From the NCBI RefSeq assembly GCF_003369915.1, contig NC_046677.1, forward strand, positions 3,968,001-4,032,000: 64,000 bases of DNA, written 5' to 3'. This stretch comes from Drosophila miranda. Lineage: Eukaryota; Arthropoda; Insecta; Diptera; Drosophilidae. The notes below the pieces were generated by a model, which did no database searches, was not told the origin of the DNA, and saw only the letters and a list, made by a program, of their open reading frames with translations. Numbering within the stretch: the first letter of the stretch is position 1; every line of letters starts with the position of its first letter. The position numbers and the translations under genes were made by a program. Below are positions 11,601-24,051 of this stretch, piece by piece.

Positions 11601-14600
11601 TGTGGCATTGAACCATGGAGGAATCGAACATGGAGCATCCCAGGTTCGAAAACTCTACTCGGGAAGAACTCTTCCTTCTCTTCCCTCCCTGCGGAAATTA
11701 CCCAAAAAGTGACAGTTAAAGCCTGCTATAATTAAAAGCGTTCATCAATTACATGAGTACCGCTTGAGCACACACATACAAACCACACACACACAGACAC
11801 ACACGAGATCCCACCCTCCTCAACACGACGCAGTGACAAAGCTCTTAAATGCCACTACGTCCACTCTGCTGGGGGCTGCATCCTTGCCTGTGCTGCATAA
11901 TTAACATTGGTGTTTTCTGGGAGGAAAAGAGAGGGTACTCAAGGAGAGAATAATACGAGTACTTAAGGGCTTTTTATTTTCACATAGACAATAAATCAAT
12001 TTGGCAAGGGTCACCTCCCCTTGTCTATCCTTCGTACTAGAAACCCACCCAATACCTGCCGCTGCCGTGAGAGCGGAAGAGAGGCAAAGAAGAAAAGCAC
12101 GAATCAAGCACGAATGGGTCGAGGCTGAGAATACCCTGCTCACCGAATGCACATTTACTCTGGTTTCGATCCGATTTTCGACTTTTATAAAACTACAATT
12201 GGTAAAAGACAATTAATTTATTTCCTTCTTGGAGTTTTTTTGTGAAATGGTTGAGCCCGTTTTTTTGAGTTAACTATTCTTCGTCCAAACTATCACATCC
12301 TCTGCAGTGGGAGGGCGCACGTGCGTATATACTATGTACATACGCTTCTGTCTGGAGAGAAGTAGAGCCTCATGGGCTTGGAATGCCAGGCGGTGGTGGG
12401 AAATGGGTGTGAAAGGGATAGATGGAGTACCAGTAGGAGGAGGGGTTGGAGGAGCCCATAAAGCATGCGAAACATGTGCCGACGGCATCGATGCGTTCTT
12501 GATGTTGTTTTTCAACTTCCGCGCCGAGCTTTTGGCATACATATGTACATATGTATTTACATTCATATGTACGTTTGTACGTCTGCCGCCACAGGACATT
12601 TATCAAGCGATTTGTTGCTGTTGCTTTTGCCCTTGCTTTTGCTGCCTGAGCAACAAGTTTATTCTTGTCTATTTTGTTGCTGATTCTGCTTCTGTGCTTC
12701 TATATTCATGGTTTGCGTCTAAGCAACGCAGCCGCAGCGACGCAGGTCGCCGGTTAGTTGGTTTATTGACATCGCCTCTGCCTCTGCCGCGTCGCTGCGT
12801 GCGTCAACGTTGGCTACACACTTTTTTCAAGTTCGTGAATTTTTTAGCCGTTCATTGACTTTTGTGGTTTCTGTTGCTGCTGTTGTTGTCTTTGTTTTTC
12901 TAGCGCTGTTAACGTTTTATTTATTGTGTCCAAACTAATGTCATTTATGCGCTGTTTGCGCGGTTCGCCTTTGTCCGCTTCCAGCTAAAGCCCTTCCCCT
13001 CGCATCGTTTTCGCAACATTTTGACCAAACTGCGAACTTTCTGAGAACCCGAAAAAAACTAAAGGGGAACACAGAAAAAGCAGCAGCAGCAGCAGCAGAA
13101 AAACGAATGAAAATTGATCTATTGGCACCGAAGTACAAATACTCTTCAGGGCAGACCTATGCTTGCTTGTAGTAATGAAAACAAGCACTTTTATCGATCA
13201 TTTGCGTCGACATATAATATTTTTTAATAAGATTTACAGCCTCGCTTTTGTTTCCTTCTGATCGTCGGATACGACTTGCTAAAAACGAAGAAGGGTATAT
13301 GTGTAGGAAAGCTCGAACTGTGGCCCGCAGAAGTTCAGATTTCAACGGGTTGATTGAAATTTCCTGCTCATGGATGACCGAACCCTGTGCAGCGTAGGGC
13401 GGGGAGGGGTTCGGAGGCGTATGATGATCTTCCTCGCTTATTATGTGGCTTAATGCGAATTATGAGGTCAGTGCGGAGCGACTCATTGCCTCAGCCGGGG
13501 GGTAGCGCAGTCAAAAGGAGGGGGAAGCGGGAGAAGAGTTCGATAAAGAGCCCTTATTAGCGGTAATGTAAGTGGATATGGTGGGCGTTGAAAGACGAGA
13601 ACGGTCGGTATTGCCCGACCTCAGACCTGGACCTGGGTCGTGTCGTCTCTCGGATCTACCAAATACCGTACATATGCGGGCCACGGGGCTAGAGTTACAA
13701 TGCCTTATGCCACCAAAAACATACCCCCTCTCTCTCTATTCTACCTTGTTCTTTTTCTTCTTCTTCGTTTTATTCGTTTTTTTCTACTTATTTATGTATG
13801 TGGTGTTGGTGTTGCTGTTGCCAACCCAAATTGAGCAATTCAACAGCGTAAGAAAAGCTGATGAGGGAATTTGTTGTTCGCTTTTTGTGTGATACTTTCC
13901 GTTGCTTATCTGGGAGTGTGAGTCTCCATTACTCCAATGCTCAAAGCTCAAATCGCTCGTGTTCCGGAACTAAAACGTGTAACTAACTGTGTATAGTGTT
14001 CTAATGCGCAGAGCTGGTAATGATGTAAGGTCTTAGAAATGTTCGAGTTGCCACAGGAGCAGGGCATTACTCATTCGGTCAGACGACTGGAAGACTCCTT
14101 CCTAGAGAGAAGCTGCACTCTGTGTTCGAGTTCTCTCTTTGTCGTCTCTTAAGTGCATAAGCACACTCTTCCCCACCTGGCCAAGAGCGCGGATAAAGTG
14201 AAGGAGCAGACGCAACGAGTAAGAAAGCGACAGCTGCTGCTGCTAATTTCCGGTTTCAAGTGTCACATTTTGTTCATAGTCTCTCCCAAAAATTATTGAA
14301 AGAGCCATAACAAATACGTGTGGATTGTTGCTGTTGTTGGATGGTTTATGTGTTCGGGTTAGGGTTGGGTTTGCCCTCCGATCAGCGTTCGTCCAAGGGA
14401 AACATCTGGTGGCAGTGGCAGTGTCGTGCCAGTGGAGGCGCAGGGGTAGATCGGCGACAGCTGCTAAAAGGGATCGCGCCGTCCCCCTTCCCCTCGTGCC
14501 GTCTCTTGAATTAGCTTGTTGTGTGGTAGGGAACGTAGTCTAGGCCGGTGGAGCGGGGTTATTGAAACGAGTTCGATTGAATTGTCTGTCAATATGGCAA

Positions 14601-17600
14601 TAAAACAGTTGAGGTTGAGGTCGGGCAAATGAATGCTGTGCCGTGCCGTGCCGTGGCCTACACGAGCATCACCGTGTACCAGATACTCTCCCCTCTCGGT
14701 CTCTTAGCAGTGAAATACGTGCACACACATATAGAGCGGTTGACGTAATTTTTTGTTGGCATGACGCTGACTTTTTTTGCCGCCGTATCGGTATCTTTTT
14801 GCTACTTTAACCACGTCGCCGTCCGTCATGGACAGGAGGTTCATGAACCGCCGGCAAGGACAAGACGCGTCGAGCGCTGGCTCTGGCTCTTGCTCTTGCT
14901 CTTGCTAAGTCGGTGGGGGCCAAGGGTACATCGATCGCAGCGGCTACAAATGGAACAGAGAAGAGTGGAGCGTGGAGAAGGCTGAGAGAGACAAGGCATC
15001 TTCTCCCTGTGCCATATTCCACTTGTTTCCTGTGCAGCCACCACTTGAACTTCTGGAAATTCTTGGAATTGCCCTGGCCTGTGCCTTCGTGGGTGGGGGA
15101 GCGGGGCAATGGTGAAGAACAGCGAGGATGTGGACCCATACCAGACGCGTTTCTCCTCTGCTTCCGCTGCCTGCTGCGTGAGTCACGCAGCCAATCACGG
15201 CGACCAATCGAAATTGGCAATGCTGTCCAAAAGAGAGAACAAGAAATCACTGACCTTGACTTTAAGCAGAGTTTAAGGCCCTTTGTAGCTGCCAACCACA
15301 CACAAACTCGCACATACCTATCGCTATACATACATATGTACATATGAACACCCATACTTCCATAGGAACGTTGAAAGAGCAGCATAATTATACAGCCAGG
15401 CGGCGTGCGCGTTTCTAGACTGGTTTATGATACGAGCCGTGTCCGGCGTTGGCTTTGACTGCGGCTGCGACAGAGGCTATTCACGTTATTCTTCAGCTCC
15501 GCTCTGAACGAAACGAAAACGCACATGACGCAAGCGCGCAGACTTTTACATTCTCTTCTTTCCCTCTCTCTCTCTCTCTCTCTCTCGGGGGTTCCAGCTT
15601 CCTCCTATTGCATCAGCACTAAAGTTGCAACGTGTAAACTAGTCGTTTATGACTATAAAGAGTAAGTGTACTACTATGTGTGTGTGTGTGTGTGTGCGTG
15701 TTTCAGTTCGAGACCGTTCTTCCTTTCTCCAGTCGCAGAGAAAGACCAAAAGAGAACAAGAAATAACAGTTCAGCTCGGCTGGTTTTGTTGTTGCTTTTC
15801 TGTGTACCTGCAACTCAATTCCTGTTTATGCAAATTGTACAATATTGTGTACAATACAGAAATAAATGTTATATAATATATGAATAAAAATTAATTTTAG
15901 GCTTTGACTCATTCTTGGAAAACTGTGTATTGGGGCCCAAGAAGGTACCCTTGCCCACCGATAATTCTGCCGTTTGCTCCCACTGTTCCCACTCACACTC
16001 GCTCGTTTACTTCTCTCTCACTTGCATTGCTCTGGAGTGCACTGCTCCCTCGCGCAATTTATGTTCTGGCGCTTGTACGCTCTCCGTGCACTAGTGTGCG
16101 TGTGTGTGTAGGAGGTTGTCAGAGGTCAGTCTCATCGCTGGCTGCGCTGCGAACGATTCCAACGCTGCCGACGCTGCCTAGCTATTTGTACATACATATA
16201 TGTATGTAAATACATACATCATGTTCCAATTGCCACTCCATTCCGCTGCGTTCTACGGCCGAAACTAGATTTTGCCTGCCATGCCTCTCTCAGTCGCACT
16301 CGTTCTTTGTCTCTGCGATATAACTGGTTGAGTGAGTTTTTTGGTCGCGTCGTTCCATTCCGTTTCGAGGCACTGTTCCGCGTTCCACGCCGCCTCTGCT
16401 GCTGACGCTGACGCTGTCGCTGCCGCTGCCTCTGCTGTATCTTGTATCTTGTAAAATTCTTCTTTGCTATGGCTGTCCATTCTCATTCCGTTCTTAACGC
16501 TCGCCGGAACAGCAACGTGTGCGCTCGCGTCGTACCAACAAGCAGCAGGCCCCCGTCGCGGTGTTGTTTTCTCTCCGTCTACTCGTGAGTGTCTGTGTGT
16601 GTGTGCCTGTGCAGTTGGTTCTGCGGAAAAGCAATAAAAAGTATTAATAATAGTGGAATAACCAATAAAATAAATATAAGTGCAATTCACATTTGCAACA
16701 ACCCCAAACACATGCATATGTACAATACATATACAAATGGCCATGTACTTATGAAAAATAAAACTGAGCTGTGTGGTTCTCTTCCTCTCTGTGTGACGCT
16801 GATGCCGACGCTGACGCCAAAGCCAAAGCCAGAACTGGCGTAGATGGCGAGCAGAGTTCATCAACTTGTTTAGAATCGGCGGCAGCAAGCGTTCGCGCCG
16901 ACTACGTGAGTGCGTGGTTGCGTCTGTGTGCGAATGCATCTGTGTTGAAGTGTGTGTGTGTGTGTGTGTGTGCTGCCTTTTTCCTTCTCGCCTTTTGCCT
17001 TCCATTTGTCTACGAGTGTATCTTGCGGCGCATCACTTGCATTGTTGCTACATAGCCCCGCCTTCAGCCCCCTTTAGACCCCCGCGTGTATTTTTCCGCT
17101 TTCTGCTTTGTGTTTGTTCTGAGTTTGTGAGCTTTTTGTTATTATTATCTCATTTCTTGTTTCGTTGCACGCCCGCCATCCGTGTCGCGTCCGGCATCGA
17201 TGTTCCCGCTCCCACGAGTGCATGCAAAGGACAAACATTCATTATCTGTGGGGGTGGTGGTGATAGTGCAGCAATATCCCCCGTGGGGGAGGGGGGGGCT
17301 ACCTTTACCCCGCTTCCCCCAGGCCGAGCCTATTTATTGCGACACAGCACAACAACTGTATAAACAATGCCCAGAATTGACTGTTTAAGTTGTCGTTGTT
17401 GTTGTTATTGTGGCTCCGATGCGGAAGAACAAAACACGGGTTTATTTCTTGTTTCTGTGTGTATTTTAAACAGAAAATATTACGGCAATGTTCTTTAAAG
17501 TTAATCACTGTATACGAGCATACAGACGGCCATCCGACTGATCGACGTGCTAGCGACGCTCGGCGCTGGGGGGCTCGGGGGCTCTCCTCATTAAAAAAAA

Positions 17601-20600
17601 AACCTAAAACGTGTTTACAATTTGCTTCTACTTGAACGTCGAACATAAACACACGGAACAGAAAAAAAAACATTGGATGTGGCTGGCTTCATGTGTCTTG
17701 TTTCACGCTCGATTTGGCTTTGACTGATTGAAAGCTGTCGCCGCCGATGGGGCTCTACCTCTAGCTGTAGGGGACCGCTTGGGGGCACGATCTGGAAACA
17801 GTTGGCTAGTACGATGGTGGATGCTAGATGTTGTATGTCGGGGTATTCCTTTATCAGGGAGGGCTTTCCAGCTATCCAGTCCAGCGTCTTAGCTGCAGTG
17901 CATTTCCTGCTCGCTCCAGAATTGGGTCGCTTGGTCGGGGTCGTTTCTCCGAATCAATTTTCATGTTTTGTGTGTGCTTCCATTATCAGGCCGTGTAGAG
18001 TCGCGTTTGCTGCACCACGTAATAGATAACGCCAGATGGAACACAAACACACTTGGTCGGGGCGAAAAAACCCGAAATCGAAAATGGTACATCTCTAATT
18101 GAAAATGTTAAAGCAGATAGCAAATATTTATCAGAGGTTAACACGAGAAACGAGGCGGCAGAACACGTTCCGTTTGATTGGATGCAGCCAATGGATAACG
18201 CCAATTCGCTTGTGCTGCTGCATCTATGCTGCGATCCGGCACTGTACTTCCAGTCCCAATATTCTCCTCTGCCCCTCTGTGGCCAGGACACACACAGTCA
18301 CACACTTCATCTGTCCCTGTCTCGCTCAGACTAATGGCCGCCTGTCAACAGCATGGAAGGTATGCGAGGGAACGGGAGCGGGAGCGGGAGAGGGAGAACA
18401 CGAACCACAGACACTACAAAGCGCAGTAAGAAAGAAAACTGTTGTGCAGAAAGAGGAGGAAGAGGATGAGGAGGAGAAAGAAGACAACGAAAAAACAAGA
18501 ACTGCAGCGACGCCGTTGACCTGTCGGGCTGCCGCAGCAGTGGGAACGAGCAGGCACTAGTCGTGGGGGAGCGTCGGGATCGGGACGCTGTCTGCTAAAT
18601 TGGATGCTGCTGTCTGCATCACGTTCTCTGTCTCTGTCTCTCTCCCAGTCCCTTGGCTACAATAAAACTCCCTTGTGCCTGGCGTCGCAGATTTTTTTCG
18701 CCATTGTCTTGTTCAATAAAATTTCATTCAGCAGCAGCTTGAGCAGAGCTGCCTGCTGTTGCTGACGCATAGTCCCCCGCCTGTCAATTTGTACGGCTGA
18801 GGGTGGGGCGGAACGTCGCGAAATTCTGGGGAGCATACAAAATTTGCATCGAGCAGCGGCGGGTCGTGCTGTGGCGGTGCCTTTGTCCCAACCTGGCCTG
18901 GGATTGGATCGGGACTGCGATTGGGACGAATATTTTATCTTCTAGAAGAAGTGCCTTTCCTGTGTGCCTTTTTGTATTTGTGTGTGTGCGTGTGTGTGTG
19001 CATCAGGTAAATGTAGTTTGCTTTGTTCTGTTTTATGGCTTGCTCATTCCTCCTCGCTCTCTGCCTCTGTGTATGCGTGTATCCATGTATCCCTGCACTT
19101 GTGTGTGTGTGTGTGTGTGTGTGTGTGACATGCTCTTTGGCTTTGGTGCTGGTTGTTCTTGTTGTTGGTACCATTGAACTCTGCTGCAGTCGCAGTTTCC
19201 GTCGCAACCCCAAACAGCACCGGGGAATGCATGGAAGTGGAACAGAGCTTTGTTTATTTTGAGTTTGTTTGTGGAGTGGGGGGAGTTCTGCAGAACCAGA
19301 ACTGCTCGCTCTCCCCCTTGCGCCACTCTCTGCTTACTATGGCTTGAACTTGGCTCTGTCTCTTTCTCTGGCAACCCCCCGCCCCCCCTCACGTGGGGAA
19401 CATAACGATCTCCATCGGCGTGTCCAACAGGAGGGCCCTCGCTGCTGACTGTTTCCACTCTCCTGAGCCATGAAATTCATAATCGTGTACAAATTGTTTT
19501 GCATTAGTAATGGCTGCGTCGTTTGTTCCACTTCCCATTTCTCCCTTTCTTGTTCTTCTTTCTTTATTATGGGATAATGGCGGGGGTGGCAGAGGTAGGG
19601 CCAGAGGTAGTGGCAGGGGGAGAGGCAGAGGCAGAGTGCAGTGCACTGTCTGATTATTAGCTGCTCTTCTCTCTATTTTTAAACACTTACAAGCCGTCTG
19701 GAATTTGTATGTACATTTCATTGGTACACCCTTCATCCCCTCCCGTCCTCACCACTAACACTCTGCGCAGCGATCCACTTTATAGAAAACATATGGCGGA
19801 GATATTGAGATCCGGGCGCTTCTTCTGATGGCCCAAATGATATTTATCTTGTCATGATATACAATCGGACTGACAGTTCGACAGTTTTGCCTGCCCCCTC
19901 TTCGCTGCGGAGCATGGCCACTGCCCCAATCACAAATGTGCTAATCTAATCGATAGACAATGCGCGCCTACTATCAACCTCTGCCGGCAACCAAAACCAA
20001 GTGCCGTGCCCCGTACCCCGGGCTCCCTTTGTTTGATTTTATTGGATATACCGGTGACGTTTTGGCGCTATTCTTGTGTATATTAACTAATTTGTTGAAA
20101 TTACCACCAGCGCCCAAAGTTTATTTATGAGTCACTTTTTGGAGGTACGTCCCAGGTGTGACTAGAAATTGAGATAGAGTTGAGGCCTCTGCAATAGTTG
20201 GCAGTACTGCAAAATCGGTAGAAGAATATCCTATTTAATTCTATGTAATGTAAATATGTAACTAGTTTCCATCAGCTACTTTCGTACGAGTCACTTGCTG
20301 CTGTGGCCAGGTGGGAGGTGGGAGCATCGATATGGATCGATATGTTTTGAAGATGTTGAAGATGTTCAGCATCTGGCACAGCTGCTAAAATGCCACTACT
20401 TTTCTACCGTACACTCTACAGTTATCTACTTGATTGAAAATTATCATGGGTACATATTAAAAGGTTCGAGGATCTTGTACGATATTAAGATAGTTCAGAT
20501 TCGATCCTATTTTAGACAGGTTTCGGTAGTGGGTCTATTATTTTGGTCATTGCTGTGTGCATGTAACATAAATATGTGCACAAATCGAGTGTGCCTGTCG

Positions 20601-21883
20601 TCTGGCTATTTCTCGTCGCTTCTCGCCATCGGGGGGTATACAGAAATGTTCACCGTGCAGTTATGCTGCCGAGCTGCTGCACTGCTGGCGCCGGCAGCAT
20701 AAGCGCTTCCTGCTGCTCGAAAGTTCTGCGGCAACATAGAGCAGACATGCCGCCAGCCACCCACAGGCTACAGCCCACATCCCACATCTAGTGAGTCAGA
20801 GCGGGAGAGGAAGAGAGCTGTAGACGCTTTGTTGCTATTGCTTTCGCTTGCTTTTTGCGGTCGTTGCCCAAATTGGGAAAAAACATGCGCAGGCAGCGGC
20901 AGAACAGAGACGCGGGCTCTGAGAACTCTTCCTGATTGCTGTCTCTCTCTAGCTCTCTGCTCTCTGCTCTCTGCTCTCTCTTCGCTGCCTTATCTCTCTT
21001 TGGCGCTGGCTCTCAACGGAGCACGCAACCTGTAGCACGCGCGAAATGTCTGCCATGGAAAATTGTTGCTTTTCAGGGGAGGCTTTTCGAGAGTTTTTCG
21101 GGTGGGTGGTCCGGTCTGGTCTGGTCGCCGCCATATTGTTTTAGGGGTTGCTAAACAACAACAGCAACAACTGTGGGCGCCAGGGGGATGCAGTTTGTTC
21201 GTGTTGTAGCTGCGCTCTGGTGCTCTGCTCTGCTGTTTTTGGACCTGGACCTGGACCGGACCGGCATTCAACAGTTCGGCATGAGAGTTCATTCTCTCTT
21301 GTGCTCAGGTCTGCCGCTCTGCTCTTTGCTGGCTCTCTTGCAGCTTGTTGGCGTGTATGCATGTGAATAGGAGACTATTCCGTGTGTGTGTGTGTATACA
21401 TATTGATTTTTCGCCTGTTCTGTCTCGGTAATTTTTGCCTTCAATTTGCAAACCGGGATCAGACCCCACTGCTCTGACGTAGGCAGCCGCCTCGTGGTAT
21501 GCAGAGTTGCATTTCTTTCTACATATTTGTGTGGTCCCCAGGCACAGGACGTGGTCTCGGTCACGTTCATTCTGGAGGCGGCGATAACGAAGTCGAGACG
21601 CGGTCGCCGTCGACTGAGTGGCTGCTGCTGCCGCCGCCGCTGCTGCTGCTGCGGCTTGGGAGCTTTACCCGGGTCGCTGCATTATGCGCAAAGTTAGTTT
21701 TGCAGGGAACTGAACTGCCATTCGCGTCACGTCGCGCGGGGACAGTAGATGCTCTTGCCCAGACACGCTCGTCTCAGTCCACTGTGTCAGTCCAATTGAC
21801 CAAACATAATAATAGTGACTAAAACGATCCTCGAACGGAATTAAATGTTTTAAATACAAATTTTGTTTTGTTTTCCATTGCAG
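8604..21883 (+). other. brat intronic region; no protein gene supported
   Basis: About 13 kb of low-complexity intronic sequence on both strands: CTCT, TGTG and CACA runs (15570-15590, 16950-16970, 19100-19130), GAGA-type clusters and ACATATGTACATATGTA blocks (8905-8960, 12540-12560, 15330, 16190). A possible alternative 5' exon ends at a strong donor GTGAGT at 16906. One isolated complex 89-codon open frame (9493-9762, minus) is discussed under findings. No RNA gene was recognised. Confidence 0.5.
16500..16905 (+). other. brat: Possible alternative first exon of brat
   Basis: A-rich, AACA/AATA-rich leader-like sequence between about 16500 and 16905 ends at a consensus donor (ACTAC|GTGAGTGCG). 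The 5' boundary cannot be set from the sequence. It would be an alternative leader exon splicing to 21884. Low confidence. Confidence 0.25.
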
Positions 21884-22173
21884 CAGTTTGTGCGCGCACC
21901 GCCATTAACGGACAGCACCCAAAAGTATGCTACACAAATCTGTTTCAGCGTGTCCCCGCAAACAAAAGCAAAAACAAAAACAAAAGCAACAGCCACACAA
22001 CTACAACTACAACTACAAGCACAGCTACCAGAGAGCAAGCAAATTAGTGACTGCGGAGAGCAACAACTAGAAAGAAGAGCAACAAAACAACCACAAGCTG
22101 AGCAACGGAAGAACGAAAGCGGAGCCTAGAACATAGAAAATTCAACAAGACATACAAAAACAAAACAGTAAAG
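21884..22173 (+). other. brat: Non-coding 5' UTR exon of brat
   Basis: Bounded by TTCCATTGCAG (ending 21883) and AAG|GTGAGTC (22173/22174). It has the CAACA/AAACA-rich composition of Drosophila 5' leaders. The next acceptor, GCCCCACAG ending at 23099, precedes the coding exon by 48 bp of leader. The intron 22174-23099 has no other feature. This is the best-supported leader exon in the locus. Confidence 0.6.
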
Positions 22174-23147
22174 GTGAGTCGTCGCGCTGTCCCTCTCTCA
22201 CGTACGTTGGAGTTGTGTGCGGGATGTGTGTGTGACTGTGTGTGTGTGCATGATAAATGTACTACAGTCTAGACAGTTAAACAGCTCCTCTCCTCTCTCT
22301 TCTCTCCACTCTCTCCCTCAAACCGATTTCTTTTCGCTCACTTTCCGCTCCCCCGCACATTTTTCGGGGTTGATGTCGCTGCCTCCCCTTCGCGATTGCC
22401 TTTTACGTTGATTTCCTTGTTGACGGAAGTTCGGAGCTGGAACTCTGGAGAAGTTTCTTTTTGTTTACTCTTCGGCGAGGGGTGGGTGGTTTTTTGCCCT
22501 GTCCTGTTTTGGCCGTGCAAAGTTTTGCCCAAGGCAACGGACGAACCGTCGAACGAAGGGAGTGAATGTGATTGAGGGCTGCGGTGCTGTCTGCTTGCGT
22601 CTGGGTGCGTTTATTGCATTTTGTTGTGGGGGGCTGCAGGAGTCTATGACGAGGGTAAAGGGAATCCTGTGACTGTGGCTGCTTTCATCCAGGGCAGGGT
22701 ACAGCTTCGCTTTGCTTTCGTCTGCTTCCTTCAATAATTTGAATGGTCTTTCCCCTTTCCTGGAGTGGTGGCGATAGTGGGGGAGGAAACAGGGGTGCGA
22801 CTGTCCCTTTTGGCCCGACTTTTCTCTTCGAAGATGTCACAGCTGCGAGGGGGGATTAGAGGCGGCAATTACCGACAAATTATGGAGACAAAGAGGCTCC
22901 TGTGGGACCCAACTCTGCGCTGAGGTGTGGAATGGGTGGAAGGGGTGGAAGGGGGGTGGTTGGATCAGTCGCAGGGAAGCAATGCTCCAAAGGAAGTGTC
23001 TAGACAAATGAACAAGACAAATTAATAAATTATTCCGTATGTGAACTCAACTTACCTAATTTTATCGTCTTTCTCCCTTTCTTCCACTCTGCCCCACAGC
23101 TGTTACTCCTAACGGTCAACGAAGCCAACGCAGGCAATTACATAAAG

Positions 23148-24020
23148 ATGGCGTCCTCGCCGACACCATCTCTGGACTCGATGCGGGGCGGGGCGAACTC
23201 GATTGAGTCGTACGAGCACGCCGGCTACCTATCAGACTCCCCGCTCACCCTGAGCGGCTCATCGCCACCGGCAAGCGACTCGGCGATCTGCAGCGACGAG
23301 TACACCAGCGTCGGCAGCGGCAGTGTCGGCGTCAAGACGCGATCGGACGTGACCGTCATCAATGGCCACCACCCCATATCGGCCTCCGTCTCGTCCAGCT
23401 CGTCGGCCAGCTCGTCCTCCTGCTCGTCGTCCTCATCCTCGTCGAGCTCCTCGTCGTCGTCCTCATCCAGCTCCTCGACCAGCGGCCTGAGCGGGTGCGG
23501 CAGCACTAGCAGCAGCGTCATCAGCGCCACCAATGTGTCCTCGAACGGACCCGGCGTCATCGGCAGCAATCTGCAAAGCTCCACCAGCGGCAGCACCTCG
23601 GGCATCAGTAGCCTGGTCGTGGGCGCGGGCAAAGGCAGCTCTAGCAATGGCAGTGCCTCTTCCAACACATCCAACGGAAGCAGCAACGGGAACGGCAACT
23701 CCCCGCCCCGCTGCACCGCCTGCAAGAGCAAGTGCAGCGACGCAGTGGCCAAGTGCTTCGACTGCCAGAGCTACCTGTGCGCCAACTGCGTGACGGCCCA
23801 CGAGTTCATGCACTGCTTCAACGGACACAACGTGTGCCTCATCAAGGGGTTTGACGCGACAGCCGCGACCCTGCCCCTGGCGGTGAGCCCGCCCAGCAAC
23901 AACCCGGCCTCCAACGACTTCAAGTACGCCAGCTCCCTGACCATGATGCTGCAGCAGCAGCAGCAACTCGACTCCCAGCAGCAGCAGCAACAGCAGCAAC
24001 AACAACAGCAACAACAACAG

Positions 24021-24051
<31 letters not shown>

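Noticed and set aside
14807-15385. 192-codon minus frame
   Set aside because: Arg/Ala/Ser repeats from GAGCAA-type repeats inside a brat intron; no domain or splice sites.
16265-17005. 246-codon minus frame
   Set aside because: His-Thr and Ala repeats from CA and GCT microsatellites; the start is within a CA run.
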